Shown here: one piece after another, positions 6,802-7,946 of the stretch | Position numbering within the stretch: position 1 is the stretch's first letter | How the letters are laid out: each line of letters opens with the position of its first letter | The notes under the pieces: generated by a model | Told to the model about the DNA's origin: nothing | The model's database searches: none | What the model saw: only the letters and a program-made list of their open reading frames with translations | Origin: JBAQMG01 sp049302575 | GTDB lineage: Bacteria > Bacillota > Desulfitobacteriia > Desulfitobacteriales > Desulfitobacteriaceae | Length of the DNA: 7,946 nt | Reading direction: 5' to 3' | Assembly: GCA_049302575.1 (NCBI GenBank) | Contig: JBAQMG010000069.1 | Location: forward strand, 1 to 7,946 | Position numbers and translations under genes: made by a program

Positions 6802-7812
6802 ATGGCTAAGATCGGTTTAACAACGACTGTTCCTATTGAAGTGCTTTATGCAGCAGGGGAGACTCCTGTTGATTTAAATAATATTTTTATTACTAGTTCT
6901 GAGCCTATGCGGCGGATTGATGAGGCAGAATTAGCGGGCTATCCACGAAATGTCTGTGGCTGGATTAAAGGGTTGTATTCTACAGCACTGCGAAGCCCGG
7001 ATATCCAGCGTATTATTGCGGTGACTCAGGGGGACTGTAGTAATACACATGCTTTAATGGAGACTTGGGAGGTGGAAGGTAAAGTAATTATTCCTTTTGC
7101 TTTTCCCTATGATCGAGATGCTGATCTGCTCCGTTTGCAGATCGGTAAACTTATTCAAGCGTTTGGTACAAACTGGGCAGAAGTTCAAACTCAGAAGAAA
7201 CGGTTGGACAAGGTTCGGTCTTTGGCTTGGGAGGTTGACAGGCTGACCTGGCAGGAAAATAAGGTTACTGGGTTCGAGAACCACTTGTGGTTAGTTTCTT
7301 GTTCTGATTTTAATGGTAATCCTGAAAAGTTTAGTCAGGAACTGGAAGAGTTTTTGGCACAAGTTCGGATGAGGAAATCACTGGCAGATAGATCAGATTT
7401 AAAAGTCCATGCTAAGGAATTTAGGCTAGGGTTTATTGGGGTTCCACCGATTAATCCGGAACTCTATGATTTTATTGAACAACAGGGGGCACGGGTGGTA
7501 TTCAATGAGGTTCAACGACAATTCAGCATGCCCCTTGAAACTGAGGAGCTCGTTGAACAGTATCAGCGCTATACCTATCCTTATTCGGTGTTCGGACGGA
7601 TTGAGGATATTGCTCGGGAGGCCGAAATCCGCCAATTAGACGGTATTATTCACTATACGCAGAGTTTTTGTTATCGGCAAATTGAGGATTTAATCATTCG
7701 CCAGAAACTTAATTATCCTATTTTAACGATAGAAGGGGAGAATCCGACAGGCTTGGACGCCCGTTCTAAAATGCGGCTAGAATCCTTTTTACAGATGCTG
7801 AGAGACAAATAA
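6802..7812 (+). CDS. 2-hydroxyacyl-CoA dehydratase (HgdB/BcrC-like) family protein, single subunit
   Basis: 336 residues, cytoplasmic, no signal or membrane segment. ATG start with AAGGAG (6791-6796) 5 bases upstream. The layout fits the HGD-D fold: an N-terminal Cys52 in YPRNVCGWIKG, Cys79 in VTQGDCSNTHAL followed by VIIPFAFPYD, a helical middle (about 110-205), a second Rossmann-like part beginning FRLGFIGVPP (207-216), then Cys290 in YTQSFCYRQIEDL and the closing ILTIEGENPTGLDARSKMRLESFLQML. In HgdA/HgdB and BcrB/BcrC, three such cysteines hold a [4Fe-4S] cluster, so an Fe-S protein is likely (inference). It is shorter than the classical subunits and has neither a second subunit nor an HgdC-type ATPase activator in view, so the enzyme reaction cannot be assigned. 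Co-transcription with murI is likely from the 16-base gap; a metabolic link to glutamate is tempting but unproven. The family call is good, the function is unknown. Confidence 0.8.
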   Translation: MAKIGLTTTVPIEVLYAAGETPVDLNNIFITSSEPMRRIDEAELAGYPRNVCGWIKGLYSTALRSPDIQRIIAVTQGDCSNTHALMETWEVEGKVIIPFAFPYDRDADLLRLQIGKLIQAFGTNWAEVQTQKKRLDKVRSLAWEVDRLTWQENKVTGFENHLWLVSCSDFNGNPEKFSQELEEFLAQVRMRKSLADRSDLKVHAKEFRLGFIGVPPINPELYDFIEQQGARVVFNEVQRQFSMPLETEELVEQYQRYTYPYSVFGRIEDIAREAEIRQLDGIIHYTQSFCYRQIEDLIIRQKLNYPILTIEGENPTGLDARSKMRLESFLQMLRDK

Positions 7813-7837
7813 ACAATGCATCCTGGATTCTCGGAAC

Positions 7838-7884
7838 GCCTAACAATATTTCGTACGCCGAACAGCCTGAAACACCCTAAAACA
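7838..7884. repeat. Four imperfect short direct repeats upstream of the right-end promoter
   Basis: Related units GCCTAACA (7838-7845), GCCGAACA (7857-7864), GCCTGAAACA (7865-7874) and CCCTAAAACA (7875-7884) lie in line, the last three directly abutting. Read on the - strand they are TGTTTTAGGG, TGTTTCAGGC, TGTTCGGC and TGTTAGGC. An 11-base pair of near repeats, CTGGATTCTCG (7823-7833) and CTGGATTTTCG (7885-7895), flanks the set. They sit about 45-100 bases before the start of transcription expected from the adjacent promoter, where an activator could bind. A role is inference. Confidence 0.35.
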
Positions 7885-7906
7885 CTGGATTTTCGACACT
7901 TTGTAA

Positions 7907-7935
7907 TGGATATTCTCCTTGTTATGTGTTATAAT
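7907..7935 (+). promoter_or_regulatory. Sigma-A-type promoter with extended -10, for a gene beyond the right edge
   Basis: A perfect -10 box TATAAT (7930-7935) is preceded by TG at 7927-7928, one base away, giving the extended -10 form. A fair -35 box TGGATA (7907-7912, 4 of 6 to TTGACA) lies at the ideal 17-base spacing. Transcription would begin near 7942 and run to the right out of the window. This is the best promoter match in the window. There is no visible terminator after the preceding dehydratase-family gene, so some read-through from upstream is also possible. Confidence 0.7.
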
Positions 7936-7946
7936 ATACACGTAAC
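7921..7946. promoter_or_regulatory. Inverted repeat centred on the -10 box, possible operator
   Basis: GTTATGTGT (7921-7929) and ACACGTAAC (7938-7946) are inverted copies with 8 of 9 positions paired (the ninth a G-T), separated by the 8 bases TATAATAT. The -10 hexamer lies in the spacer, so a dimeric protein bound to both arms would block RNA polymerase. This is a typical place for a repressor site. I do not recognise the motif as that of a specific regulator family. The right arm touches the window edge, so the dyad might extend further. Confidence 0.5.

Noticed and set aside
7426..7639. Short frames on both strands inside the dehydratase-family gene
   Set aside because: They lie wholly within a well-supported gene and have no ribosome site or family resemblance.
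7929..7943. Partial likeness to a PerR/Fur-type box (TTATAAT)
   Set aside because: Only one half-site matches, and that half is the -10 element itself; the second half does not fit.

Overview
The window reads as chromosomal DNA from a low-to-mid GC, endospore-type Firmicute. I would guess an anaerobic Clostridia member of the Desulfosporosinus/Desulfitobacterium kind. This rests on strong AGGAGG-type ribosome binding sites, TTG start codons, a YknXYZ-like (MacAB-type) exporter without a visible outer-membrane partner, and an oxygen-sensitive-looking 2-hydroxyacyl-CoA dehydratase family protein. The genus is an inference from general protein character and was not tested. All genes lie on the + strand.

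Positions 1-2104 hold a two-component system. An OmpR/PhoB-type response regulator is cut by the left edge just after its phosphoacceptor site. It overlaps by 4 bases (ATGA) a membrane histidine kinase with two transmembrane segments, HAMP, HisKA and HATPase domains. The kinase carries an unusual insert of about 65 residues inside its ATP-binding domain. A 193-base gap follows, with short palindromes and imperfect repeats that could be regulator sites but no clear promoter.

Positions 2298-5735 hold a three-gene exporter: a membrane-anchored HlyD/MacA-like adaptor with a long Ala/Gln-rich coiled-coil hairpin, a MacB/LolD-type ATPase, and a MacB/FtsX-type permease. The ATPase and permease genes overlap by ATGA. 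A perfect 10-bp stem-loop after the permease probably ends this transcription unit. The simplest reading is that the two-component system senses an envelope stress or an extracellular toxic compound or peptide and controls the exporter.

Positions 5889-7812 hold a second unit: glutamate racemase (murI, cell-wall D-glutamate supply), then 16 bases later a short single-subunit protein of the HgdB/BcrC family with three candidate Fe-S cysteines. No activator or partner subunit is in view.

The last 134 bases carry no gene. They contain a set of imperfect TGTTT-type repeats (read on the - strand) and a convincing extended -10 promoter pointing right. Its -10 box sits at the centre of a 26-bp inverted repeat, which suggests a regulated gene just outside the window. 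Most of the window is recognisable. The parts least explained are this right-end control region, the kinase insert, and the lone dehydratase-family protein next to murI.
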